Origin: an uncultured Actinomycetes bacterium
GTDB taxonomy: Bacteria > Actinomycetota > Actinomycetes > S36-B12 > UBA5976
Length of the DNA stretch: 15,734 nt
Assembly: GCA_903951185.1 (NCBI GenBank)
Contig: CAJBBC010000117.1
Coordinates: 1-15,734 of the forward strand
Reading direction: 5' to 3'
Notes under the pieces: generated by a model
The model's input: the letters and a program-made list of their open reading frames with translations, nothing else
Told to the model about the DNA's origin: nothing
Database searches by the model: none
Program-made: the position numbers and the translations under genes
Shown: positions 1 to 7,267 of the stretch, in pieces
How the letters are laid out: each line of letters opens with the position of its first letter
Position numbering within the stretch: position 1 is the first letter of the stretch

Positions 1-1347
1 AACGATGCGGGATTAAATGCGCGACGTGGCTTGAGCGAAGAAGTAGTTCGAGATATTTCGGCGCTTAAGAATGAACCGAAATGGATGCTTGATATGCGCC
101 TTAAAGGTTTGTCATTATTTGAAAAGAAACCAATGCCAAATTGGGGAAGTGACTTAAGTGGCATTCACTTCGACAACATCAAGTACTTCGTGCGCTCAAC
201 TGAAAAGCAAGCGAACACTTGGGAAGATCTTCCAGAAGAAATTAAAAACACTTACGATCGCCTTGGTATCCCAGAAGCTGAAAAACAAAGATTAGTTTCT
301 GGTGTAGCAGCACAGTATGAAAGTGAAGTTGTTTACCACAAAATTCGCGAAGACCTAGAAGAACAAGGTGTTATTTTCGTGGACACCGATACCGGTTTAC
401 GCGAGCATGAAGAATTATTTAAAGAATATTTTGGAACCGTCATTCCAGTTGGCGATAATAAATTCGCAGCTCTGAACACTTCAGTTTGGTCAGGTGGCTC
501 ATTTATTTACGTACCAAAAGGTGTGCACGTAGATATTCCGTTACAGGCTTATTTCCGGATTAACACTGAAAACATGGGTCAGTTTGAGCGTACGCTAATC
601 ATCGTTGATGAAGGTGCTTACATCCATTACGTCGAAGGTTGTACTGCTCCGATTTACTCATCTGACTCATTACATTCAGCTGTGGTAGAGATCATTGTGA
701 AAAAGGGTGCACGTTGCCGTTACACCACAATTCAAAACTGGTCGAACAATGTTTACAACTTAGTTACTAAGCGCGCTGTTGCACATGAAGGTGCCACGAT
801 GGAATGGGTCGATGGAAACATTGGTTCTAAAGTAACGATGAAGTACCCAGCGATTTGGCTTCAGGGTGAACACGCAAAAGGTGAAACACTTTCGATCGCT
901 TTCGCCGGTGAAGGACAACATCAGGATGCTGGTGCAAAAATGGTGCACGCTGCGCCTAACACCTCCTCGTCAATTATCAGCAAGTCGGTAGCTCGTGGTG
1001 GTGGACGAACTTCATACCGCGGATTAATCCAAGTACTTGAAGGTTGCCATGGATCAAAGAGCACCGTTAAGTGTGACGCACTTCTTGTTGACGACATTTC
1101 TCGATCGGATACTTATCCGTACGTTGATGTGCGTGAAGATGACGTAGCACTTGGACACGAAGCTTCAGTATCAAAAGTCTCTGAAGATCAGTTGTTCTAC
1201 TTAATGAGTCGTGGACTTGGTGAAGATGAAGCGATGGCAATGATTGTGCGTGGTTTCGTCGAGCCAATTGCTCGTGAACTTCCAATGGAATATGCACTTG
1301 AACTAAACCGACTAATCGAACTTCAAATGGAAGGGGCAGTTGGTTAA
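1..1347 (+). CDS. sufB: Fe-S cluster assembly scaffold SufB (5'-truncated by window edge)
   Basis: SufB is the core scaffold subunit of the cytosolic SufBC2D complex, on which new Fe-S clusters are built. The reading frame is open from base 1 and the first residues (NDAGLNARRG) run straight into the conserved family N-terminal region, so the true start lies upstream. The TTG at 31 is internal and should not be taken as the start. The 448 visible residues are almost the whole family length, with perhaps 25-35 missing. Family blocks are clear: WSGGSFIYVPKGVHVDIPLQ, the CTAPIYSSDSLHS block, KCDALL (Cys358 of the visible part) and GHEASVSKVSEDQLFYLMSRG. The Cys358-Glu387 spacing of 29 matches the functional E. 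coli Cys405/Glu434 pair (from memory). It is first in a tight operon; sufD starts 2 bases after its TAA. Identity is certain; only the N-terminus is missing. Confidence 0.97.
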   Translation, partial: NDAGLNARRGLSEEVVRDISALKNEPKWMLDMRLKGLSLFEKKPMPNWGSDLSGIHFDNIKYFVRSTEKQANTWEDLPEEIKNTYDRLGIPEAEKQRLVSGVAAQYESEVVYHKIREDLEEQGVIFVDTDTGLREHEELFKEYFGTVIPVGDNKFAALNTSVWSGGSFIYVPKGVHVDIPLQAYFRINTENMGQFERTLIIVDEGAYIHYVEGCTAPIYSSDSLHSAVVEIIVKKGARCRYTTIQNWSNNVYNLVTKRAVAHEGATMEWVDGNIGSKVTMKYPAIWLQGEHAKGETLSIAFAGEGQHQDAGAKMVHAAPNTSSSIISKSVARGGGRTSYRGLIQVLEGCHGSKSTVKCDALLVDDISRSDTYPYVDVREDDVALGHEASVSKVSEDQLFYLMSRGLGEDEAMAMIVRGFVEPIARELPMEYALELNRLIELQMEGAVG

Positions 1348-1349
1348 GA

Positions 1350-2450
1350 ATGACAATTGCTTTAGATCATGCACCTAGTGTCTTCGCATTTAGTGCAAAT
1401 GAATTTCCAGAAATCAATGGGCGCGAGGAAGAGTGGCGTTTTACGCCAATCAAACGCTCAGCTGGTTTAGTTTCGGGTGAAGCAAAGATTGCTGGCGATA
1501 TTCAAGTTTCCGCTGCTGAATTAGGTGGCGCCAAGTTTGAAATAGTTGCAAAAAGCGATCAACGTAAAGGTTTTACAGACCGCGTTGCAGCCTTTGGCTT
1601 CGAGCACACAACTCAAGTTGCTTCGTTAACTATTCCGAACAACGTTGAGATTGCTGAGCCAATCCAACTAGATCTGCGCGCTGACGGTAAAACAGTTGCT
1701 GGACAAATTGATATAAATATCGGGCACCAAGCCCGAGCAACAGTGATCATGAATTACTCAGGCAGTGGTGCATTCGCTGGCAACGTCGACATTAACGTTG
1801 GCGCCGGTGCAAACCTAGTAGTTGTTTCATACCAAGACTGGGCAAATGATGCTGTCCAACTTTCACATCACCGAATTTCGCTGGCAAAAGATGCGTCGGT
1901 TAAGCACGTTGTTGTGACATTGGGTGGAAATCTAGTTCGTATTTTGCCAAGTGTTAATTACCAAGCTTCCGGTGGTGCTGCCGAATTAATTGGTTTGTAT
2001 TTTGCAGCTGCTGGTCAGCATGCTGAACACCGCCTATTCGTTGATCACAGTGTTGATAACTGCCGCAGTAACGTGGTTTACAAAGGTGCAGTTGATGGTC
2101 AGGGTGCTCACACTGTTTGGATTGGTGACGTATTAATTCGCGCCAATGCGATTGGTACAGACACATATGAAATCAACCGTAATTTAATTTTAAGTGACGG
2201 CGGTCGGGCTGATTCAGTTCCTAATCTTGAAATTGAAACCGGTGAAATCATCGGTGCTGGTCACGCCAGCACAACTGGTCGATTTGATGATGAACAGCTT
2301 TTCTACTTAATGTCTCGCGGCATATCAGAAGATGAGGCCCGCAAACTTGTAATGCGTGGTTTCTTTGAAGATTTACTCACGCTTATTAATGTGCCTTCAA
2401 TCAACGAACGAGTTCGAGCTGCAATTGAAGACAGAATTGCAGGAGTCTAA
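1350..2450 (+). CDS. sufD: Fe-S cluster assembly protein SufD
   Basis: SufD is the SufB paralogue that pairs with it in the SufBC2D scaffold and is needed for iron acquisition and cluster formation. The 366-residue product shows the family beta-helix core with low-complexity repeats and the C-terminal SufB/SufD block GHASTTGRFDDEQLFYLMSR followed by a helix (SEDEARKLVMRGF). His305 in that block fits the conserved SufD histidine (E. coli His360, by alignment from memory). The sequence is more divergent from the family than SufB, as usual. The ATG follows the sufB stop by 2 bases. A purine-rich GGAAGGGG at 1329-1336 is a rather distant Shine-Dalgarno, so coupling to sufB translation is likely. 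The length is slightly short of E. coli SufD and normal for actinobacteria. Confidence 0.95.
   Translation: MTIALDHAPSVFAFSANEFPEINGREEEWRFTPIKRSAGLVSGEAKIAGDIQVSAAELGGAKFEIVAKSDQRKGFTDRVAAFGFEHTTQVASLTIPNNVEIAEPIQLDLRADGKTVAGQIDINIGHQARATVIMNYSGSGAFAGNVDINVGAGANLVVVSYQDWANDAVQLSHHRISLAKDASVKHVVVTLGGNLVRILPSVNYQASGGAAELIGLYFAAAGQHAEHRLFVDHSVDNCRSNVVYKGAVDGQGAHTVWIGDVLIRANAIGTDTYEINRNLILSDGGRADSVPNLEIETGEIIGAGHASTTGRFDDEQLFYLMSRGISEDEARKLVMRGFFEDLLTLINVPSINERVRAAIEDRIAGV
2441..2445 (+). promoter_or_regulatory. Shine-Dalgarno deciding the TTG start of the Rieske ferredoxin
   Basis: AGGAG lies inside the last codons of sufD and ends 6 bases before TTG at 2452. The spacing is ideal, and the TTG sits one base past the sufD stop. 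This supports the TTG over the in-frame ATG codons further upstream (2356 and 2392), which would overlap sufD by up to 95 bases and add residues unlike any Rieske ferredoxin. Confidence 0.8.
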
Positions 2451-2451
2451 G

Positions 2452-2790
2452 TTGTCAGTTGATTTTGCTCCAGTTGGCTACTTAGCCGACTTCAATGATG
2501 GTAAACCTCATCGAGTTGAAGTTGCTGGCGAAGATATTTTAATTGCTGTTGTAGATCGCGAAGTTTATGCAGTTAGTGACACTTGCACGCATGGTCAGGT
2601 TTCATTGAGTGATGGTGAATTGGATGATTGCAAAATTGAATGCTTTCTACACGGTGCAGCTTTTGATCTGAAAACTGGAATTCCGACGAGTCCGCCAGCA
2701 TCTGATCCATTAGCCACTTACGAAGTTGCCCTCGAGGGCGACGACGATAACCCACAAATACTTGTTTCAACAAAAGCCAAGGAGAAATAA
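2452..2790 (+). CDS. Rieske [2Fe-2S] ferredoxin of the suf operon (NirD/BphF-like)
   Basis: This is a small soluble Rieske-type [2Fe-2S] ferredoxin of 112 residues. The cluster-binding motifs are intact: C45-T-H47 and C64-F-L-H67, 16 residues apart, set in the usual two-loop Rieske fold, with the hydrophobic strands before them (IAVVDREVYAVSDTC). There is no signal peptide or membrane helix, so it is cytosolic and belongs with the non-heme dioxygenase/nitrite-reductase ferredoxin type rather than bc1 Rieske proteins. The TTG start is set by AGGAG at 2441-2445. It sits between sufD and sufC, one base after the former and directly abutting the latter, the usual actinobacterial suf order. A role as electron donor or redox partner in cluster assembly is inferred from position; a separate oxygenase partner is not seen in the window. 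Confidence 0.93.
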   Translation: MSVDFAPVGYLADFNDGKPHRVEVAGEDILIAVVDREVYAVSDTCTHGQVSLSDGELDDCKIECFLHGAAFDLKTGIPTSPPASDPLATYEVALEGDDDNPQILVSTKAKEK

Positions 2791-3543
2791 ATGTCCGTAT
2801 TAGAAATCAAGAACTTACAAGTTCAAGTTTCAACCGATGAAGGTCCTAAAGACATCCTTCGAGGCGTAGATTTAATTGTGCGCGCAGGTGAAACACACGC
2901 ACTAATGGGTCCTAACGGTTCAGGTAAATCAACACTTGCTTATGCGATCAGTGGACATCCGAAGTACAACATTGTTGGCGGTTCAGTAACGCTGGATGGT
3001 CAAGATGTACTTGAAATGTCAGTTGACGAACGCGCACGAGCTGGCTTATTCCTAGCTATGCAGTACCCAGTTGAAGTTCCAGGTGTCTCAGTGTCCAACT
3101 TCCTTCGAACTGCAATTACTGCTGTCCGCGGTGAAGCACCGAATCTACGTCACTGGATTAAAGAATTAAAAGAATCCATGGCTGCGTTACAGATCGACCC
3201 AACTTTCGCCGAACGTAGCGTGAATGAAGGTTTCTCTGGTGGCGAGCGTAAGCGCACTGAAATTTTGCAGATGGAATTAATTAAGCCAAAGATCGCCGTG
3301 TTAGATGAAACTGATTCAGGTCTAGACGTAGATGCATTAAGAGTTGTATCTGAAGGCATAAACCGAGTGCAAGCATCCGGTGAAACTGGAATTCTCTTAA
3401 TTACTCACTTCACTCGAATCTTAAATTACGTTAAGCCTGACTTTGTGCACGTTTTCCACGCAGGACGAATCGTTCGCGAAGGTGGACCTGAACTAGCGGT
3501 AGACATTGAAGAGAATGGCTATGCGCAGTTTGTAACTGCATAA
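2791..3543 (+). CDS. sufC: Fe-S assembly ATPase SufC
   Basis: SufC is the ABC-type ATPase of the SufBC2D scaffold. It is soluble despite its ABC fold, and ATP-driven dimerisation reshapes SufB-SufD for cluster assembly. All nucleotide-binding elements are present in 250 residues: Walker A GPNGSGKST (40-48), signature FSGGERKRTEILQM (starting at 148), Walker B ending LDE at 171-173, a SufC-type ETDSGLD D-loop, and the H-loop His206 in LLITHFTRIL. The ETDSGLD sequence in place of EPTSGLD is a SufC hallmark. The ATG directly follows the stop of the Rieske gene. AAGGAG at 2779-2784 is a consensus Shine-Dalgarno with 6-base spacing, the strongest in the operon, consistent with the two SufC copies per complex. 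Confidence 0.97.
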   Translation: MSVLEIKNLQVQVSTDEGPKDILRGVDLIVRAGETHALMGPNGSGKSTLAYAISGHPKYNIVGGSVTLDGQDVLEMSVDERARAGLFLAMQYPVEVPGVSVSNFLRTAITAVRGEAPNLRHWIKELKESMAALQIDPTFAERSVNEGFSGGERKRTEILQMELIKPKIAVLDETDSGLDVDALRVVSEGINRVQASGETGILLITHFTRILNYVKPDFVHVFHAGRIVREGGPELAVDIEENGYAQFVTA

Positions 3544-3546
3544 ATT

Positions 3547-4836
3547 ATGTCCAAGTTAGATGTGGCTGCTATCCAGGCAGATTTCCCAATTCTTTCGCGT
3601 AAAGTTCGCGATGGAAAGAAATTGGTTTACCTGGATAGTGGAGCTACATCACAAAAGCCTAAGCAAGTTTTAGATGCAGAACGCGATTTTTATGAACAGC
3701 GGAATTCTGCAGTCCACCGTGGAGCACACCAATTAGCTGAAGAAGCTACAGATGCCTACGAGTTGGCCCGCAAAAAAATTGCGAAATTTGTCGGTGCACA
3801 GCCAAATGAAATAGTTTTTACTAAAAACGCAACTGAAGCCATAAACCTAGTTGCATACGCTTTCTTGAATGCAACGCTAAAGGCACAATTCGGTAAACCA
3901 TTACCGGATGGTGCGCAGAAATTTATTTTGAAACCAGGTGACGAGATTCTTGTTACCGAAATGGAGCATCACGCAAATTTAATTCCATGGCAGGAGTTAG
4001 CTGATAAAACAGAAGTTAAGTTACGTTGGATTGGTCTAACCGACGACGGTCGGTTAGATCTATCGAATCTAGCTCAATTACTGAACAGTAAAACTAAGAT
4101 AATTTCGCTCACGCATCAGTCGAATTTACTTGGCACAATCAATGACATCGACACAATTGTGAAAGCAGCAAAAGCGGTCGACGCTTTAGTTCTACTTGAT
4201 GCCTGCCAGAGTGTGCCTCATATGCCAGTGGATGTGAGAAAACTTGGTGTTGATTTCTTAACTTGGAGTGGACATAAAATGCTCGGCCCACTTGGGATCG
4301 GCTGTCTGTGGGGTCGAAGTGAACTGCTTGCCTCAATGCCACCGTTTATTACCGGTGGATCGATGATTGAGACCGTCACGATGGAGGGTTCTACATTCGC
4401 GGCTCCGCCAGCTCGTTTTGAAGCTGGTGTACCAATGGCTGCTCAAGCGGTTGGACTTGCCGCTGCTGTTGACTACTTGTCAGCTATTGGAATGGAAAAA
4501 GTTGCGGCACACGAGCATGCATTAACGGAGTTAGCGATTGAGGAATTGCTTCAAATTCCTGGTGTTCGAATTATTGGTCCAACCAATACTGATAATCGAG
4601 GTTCAGCCATATCTTTTGTTGTCGATGGCCTACATCCACACGATGTTGGACAAGTTTTAGATAACAATGGAATCGCTGTACGAGTTGGACATCACTGCGC
4701 CTGGCCCGTATGTCGCCGCTATGAAGTGCCGGCAACTACTAGAGCAACTTTCTATATATACAATGACGATTCAGACGTTTTTGCGCTTAGAGATGGAATT
4801 ATCGCTGCTCAAAAATTCTTCGGAGTTTCTAAATGA
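3547..4836 (+). CDS. sufS: Cysteine desulfurase SufS
   Basis: SufS is a PLP-dependent class V aminotransferase-fold enzyme (group II cysteine desulfurase). It converts L-cysteine to alanine and leaves a persulfide on its own catalytic cysteine. In 429 residues it shows the PLP Schiff-base lysine Lys244 in WSGHKMLGP, the substrate-region EMEHHANLIPWQ block, the cofactor-contacting DACQS block and the catalytic Cys384 in RVGHHCAWP. The presence of sufU directly downstream fits SufU as the sulfur acceptor. The ATG is 3 bases after sufC and I see no good Shine-Dalgarno before it, so translation is probably coupled to sufC. Its stop overlaps the sufU start by 4 bases. There is a slightly long segment around residues 105-130 between two conserved blocks, which is common in actinobacterial SufS. 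Confidence 0.97.
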   Translation: MSKLDVAAIQADFPILSRKVRDGKKLVYLDSGATSQKPKQVLDAERDFYEQRNSAVHRGAHQLAEEATDAYELARKKIAKFVGAQPNEIVFTKNATEAINLVAYAFLNATLKAQFGKPLPDGAQKFILKPGDEILVTEMEHHANLIPWQELADKTEVKLRWIGLTDDGRLDLSNLAQLLNSKTKIISLTHQSNLLGTINDIDTIVKAAKAVDALVLLDACQSVPHMPVDVRKLGVDFLTWSGHKMLGPLGIGCLWGRSELLASMPPFITGGSMIETVTMEGSTFAAPPARFEAGVPMAAQAVGLAAAVDYLSAIGMEKVAAHEHALTELAIEELLQIPGVRIIGPTNTDNRGSAISFVVDGLHPHDVGQVLDNNGIAVRVGHHCAWPVCRRYEVPATTRATFYIYNDDSDVFALRDGIIAAQKFFGVSK

Positions 4837-5267
4837 ACTTAGAAAATATGTATCAAGAAATTATTCTGGATCATTACAAACACCCACATGGTAAAGGCCA
4901 AGTTGAAAAAGCGGATGCTGAGGTAACTCACGTAAACCCAACATGTGGTGACGAAATCACGCTCCAAGTTGTAAAAATCCCAGGTACAGAAAACTTTAAT
5001 ATTTTTTACCAAAACCAAGGTTGCTCAATAAGCCAGGCTTCGGCGTCGATCTTATTTGACCAGCTCAACGGCAAATCTTTAGCTGAAGGCGAAATTGCCG
5101 TTGACCACATGGTCGCAATGATGCAACGTACCCAGGAGCCAGATGAGGATATACTTGGTGACGGAATCGCTTTAGTTGGAGTTTCGGCATATCCAGCTCG
5201 AGTTAAATGTGCACTACTTTCTTGGATGGCTTGGAAAGACGCAGTTATTCAGGCCCAAGGCAGTTAA
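4833..5267 (+). CDS. sufU: Zinc-dependent sulfurtransferase SufU
   Basis: SufU accepts persulfide sulfur from SufS through a zinc-ligand swap and passes it to the SufBCD scaffold. The IscU-like fold is recognisable. The four zinc ligands are in place: Cys38 and Asp40 in NPTCGDE, Cys64 in NQGCSISQAS and Cys126 in VKCALL. The residues between Cys64 and Cys126 include the insertion that separates SufU from IscU, supporting the sulfurtransferase reading rather than a scaffold. The product is 144 residues, normal for the family. ATGA overlaps the sufS stop. GGAG at 4822-4825, 7 bases ahead, is a good Shine-Dalgarno. Its order directly after sufS is the standard Gram-positive arrangement. Confidence 0.96.
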   Translation: MNLENMYQEIILDHYKHPHGKGQVEKADAEVTHVNPTCGDEITLQVVKIPGTENFNIFYQNQGCSISQASASILFDQLNGKSLAEGEIAVDHMVAMMQRTQEPDEDILGDGIALVGVSAYPARVKCALLSWMAWKDAVIQAQGS

Positions 5268-5302
5268 GTGAATAGTCCAAAAGTTAGAGGAGAATCAAGG
5301 TA

Positions 5303-5617
5303 ATGGAAACGCTAAAAGAAGACGATGTTTTCGAGTTACTTCGTGATGTTGTCGATCCCGAATTAGGTATTAACGTTGTGGATTTAGGTTTGGTTTATGG
5401 CGTTGAGCTTGATGATCAAAATGTAGCCACTATCAACATGACATTAACTTCAGCAGCCTGCCCACTTACCGACGTTATTGAAGATCAAACTCGTGCAGCT
5501 CTTGACGGCCACGTTGCAGATTTCAAACTTAACTGGGTTTGGATGCCACCCTGGGGACCAGATAAAATAACTGACGAGGGTCGCGAAATGTTACGCGCTC
5601 TCGGTTTTAACGTTTAA
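5303..5617 (+). CDS. sufT: Fe-S maturation factor SufT (DUF59/MIP18 family)
   Basis: This is a 104-residue single-domain DUF59 (MIP18/PaaD-like) protein. SufT proteins help mature Fe-S enzymes, especially under high demand, without being part of the core scaffold. Family signatures are DVVDPELGINVVDLGLVYGV (residues 14-33), TLTSAACPLTDVIED with the conserved Cys53, and the C-terminal WMPPWGPDKITDEGRE block. The ATG has AGGAG at 5288-5292 (10 bases) and AAGG at 5297-5300. The 35-base gap to sufU is the widest in the suf operon and contains an 11-codon GTG frame whose TAA overlaps this ATG (TAATG). The gene is likely cotranscribed as the last suf gene. Confidence 0.94.
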   Translation: METLKEDDVFELLRDVVDPELGINVVDLGLVYGVELDDQNVATINMTLTSAACPLTDVIEDQTRAALDGHVADFKLNWVWMPPWGPDKITDEGREMLRALGFNV

Positions 5618-5644
5618 TTTTTATCCCTACAGGATTGGCCCAAA

Positions 5645-7240
5645 TTGATTCAAGCAACTGATATTGAGTTGCGTGCTGGAGCCGATCTTTTACTTTCGGG
5701 TGCTACATTTCGGGTCGATACGGGTGACCGAATTGGTTTAGTTGGCCGTAACGGTGCTGGAAAAACTACTTTAACAAAGGTTTTAGCTGGTCAAGGTTTA
5801 CCTGCCGGCGGAGTGGTCAGTGCAACAGGCGTTGGTTATCTACCTCAAGACCCACGTACAGGCGATTTAGATGTAGTGGCTCTGGACCGAATACTTAGCG
5901 CACGAGGTTTAGATGAAATAGTTCGTCGACTTCGAAGCCTTGAACATGAGATGGCTAATCCAGATGAAGTTATCCGAGATAAAGCTATGCGCAAGTATTC
6001 AACAGCTGAAGCCCATTTTCAATCAGCTGGTGGATACGCTGCCGAAAGTGAAGCATCTTCGTTAGCAGCTAGCGTTGGACTAACTCCACAAGTTCTTAGC
6101 CAAACCCTAGGCACTTTATCTGGTGGTCAGCGTCGTCGCATTGAGTTAGCACGAATACTTTTTAGCGATGCCCAAACTTTGCTTTTAGATGAGCCAACGA
6201 ACCATTTAGATGCTGATTCGATTGTTTGGTTGCGTGGGTTTTTAGCCAATCATCAAGGTGGGCTAATCGTAATTAGTCACGATAATGAATTACTTGAAGC
6301 AACCGTAAATCGAGTTTTTCATCTGGATGCTAATCGTCAAACTTTAGATGTTTACAATGTTGGCTGGAAAGCGTATTTAACTGCCCGCGAAGACGATGAG
6401 CGCCGACGTAAACGCGATCGAGCGAATTCTGAAAAGAAAGCAACTGTTTTACAAGATCAAGCTAATCGAATGCGCGCAAAGGCGAGTAAGGCAAAAGCTG
6501 CCCAAAGTATGTTAAAACGCGCTGAGAAAATGTTAGATGGTCTAGAAACGGAGCGAGTTGCAGATCGAGTTGCAAAATTACGTTTTCCAACTCCGGCACC
6601 TTGTGGCAAGACACCTCTAATGGCCGAAGGTCTTAGTCGAAGTTACGGTTCGCAGGAAATATTCACGGATGTCGATTTAGCAATTGACCGGGGGAGCAAA
6701 GTTGTAGTGCTTGGGCTTAATGGTGCTGGTAAAACAACACTGTTACGCATTCTTGCCAGTGTAGATAAAGCAGATACAGGCGAACTTCAGCCAGGGCACG
6801 GTTTGAAGATTGGCTACTACGCACAGGAACATGAAACTTTAGATGCATCTCGCACTGTGCTAGAAAACATGCGGACTGTATCGCCAGATTTAAACGATAC
6901 ACAGATGCGATCTGTTCTAGGTTCATTCCTGTTCTCCGGAGATGCGGTAAATAAACTCGCTGGCGTTCTATCAGGTGGCGAAAAAACTCGATTGAGTTTG
7001 GCAATGCTAGTTGTTTCGGCGGCCAATGTTTTGCTCTTAGACGAACCGACAAATAACTTGGACCCAGCCAGTCGTGCTGAAATCCTTGATGCGCTTGCTC
7101 ACTTTGAAGGTGCGGTGGTCTTAGTAACACACGATGAGGGAGCGGTAACAGCCCTTAATCCTGAGCGAGTACTACTTTTACCTGACGGCGTAGAAGATTT
7201 ATGGAATGCGGACTACCTAGATTTAATCGCTTTGGCTTAG
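5645..7240 (+). CDS. ABC-F family ATPase (ribosome-associated type, duplicated ABC domains)
   Basis: This is a soluble 531-residue protein with two ABC domains in tandem and no membrane segments, the layout of ABC-F proteins, which act on the ribosome rather than in transport. Domain 1 has Walker A at 34-42, LSGGQ at 158-162 and Walker B DE at 182-183. A basic, highly charged linker covers about 235-300 (RRRKRDRANSEKK...), as in the P-site tRNA-interaction motif. Domain 2 has Walker A at 357-365, LSGGE at 442-446 and DE at 466-467. Both sites look catalytically complete. It resembles, from memory, the mycobacterial Rv1473 type found near suf genes; whether it protects against an antibiotic or has a housekeeping translation role cannot be read from sequence. 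The start is TTG with a modest AGGA at 5631-5634, chosen because the family begins ITATDIELRAG. Confidence 0.93.
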   Translation: MIQATDIELRAGADLLLSGATFRVDTGDRIGLVGRNGAGKTTLTKVLAGQGLPAGGVVSATGVGYLPQDPRTGDLDVVALDRILSARGLDEIVRRLRSLEHEMANPDEVIRDKAMRKYSTAEAHFQSAGGYAAESEASSLAASVGLTPQVLSQTLGTLSGGQRRRIELARILFSDAQTLLLDEPTNHLDADSIVWLRGFLANHQGGLIVISHDNELLEATVNRVFHLDANRQTLDVYNVGWKAYLTAREDDERRRKRDRANSEKKATVLQDQANRMRAKASKAKAAQSMLKRAEKMLDGLETERVADRVAKLRFPTPAPCGKTPLMAEGLSRSYGSQEIFTDVDLAIDRGSKVVVLGLNGAGKTTLLRILASVDKADTGELQPGHGLKIGYYAQEHETLDASRTVLENMRTVSPDLNDTQMRSVLGSFLFSGDAVNKLAGVLSGGEKTRLSLAMLVVSAANVLLLDEPTNNLDPASRAEILDALAHFEGAVVLVTHDEGAVTALNPERVLLLPDGVEDLWNADYLDLIALA

Positions 7241-7267
7241 AGTCAAAGTAACGAAATGAGTTTTTAA

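Noticed and set aside
31..33. TTG as the start of sufB
   Set aside because: The frame is open upstream to base 1 and the preceding residues (ARRG) match the family sequence before GLSEEVVRD, so the gene is truncated by the window edge.
2356..2451. Longer Rieske ferredoxin beginning inside sufD
   Set aside because: It would overlap sufD by 95 bases, lacks a supporting Shine-Dalgarno and adds residues foreign to the family; TTG 2452 has an ideal one.
4667..4894. 75-codon frame spanning the sufS/sufU junction
   Set aside because: It is out of frame with both confirmed genes and has no recognisable protein features.
5618..5644. Possible promoter or terminator between sufT and the ABC-F gene
   Set aside because: TAATTT near 5615-5620 fits a loose -10 pattern, but there is no -35 and T/A-rich sequence makes chance likely. 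No hairpin is present for a terminator.
6717..7130. 137-codon minus-strand open frame opposite the ABC-F gene
   Set aside because: It covers the conserved second ABC domain of the real gene, and its composition (His/Gln/Leu-rich) is typical of an antisense shadow.
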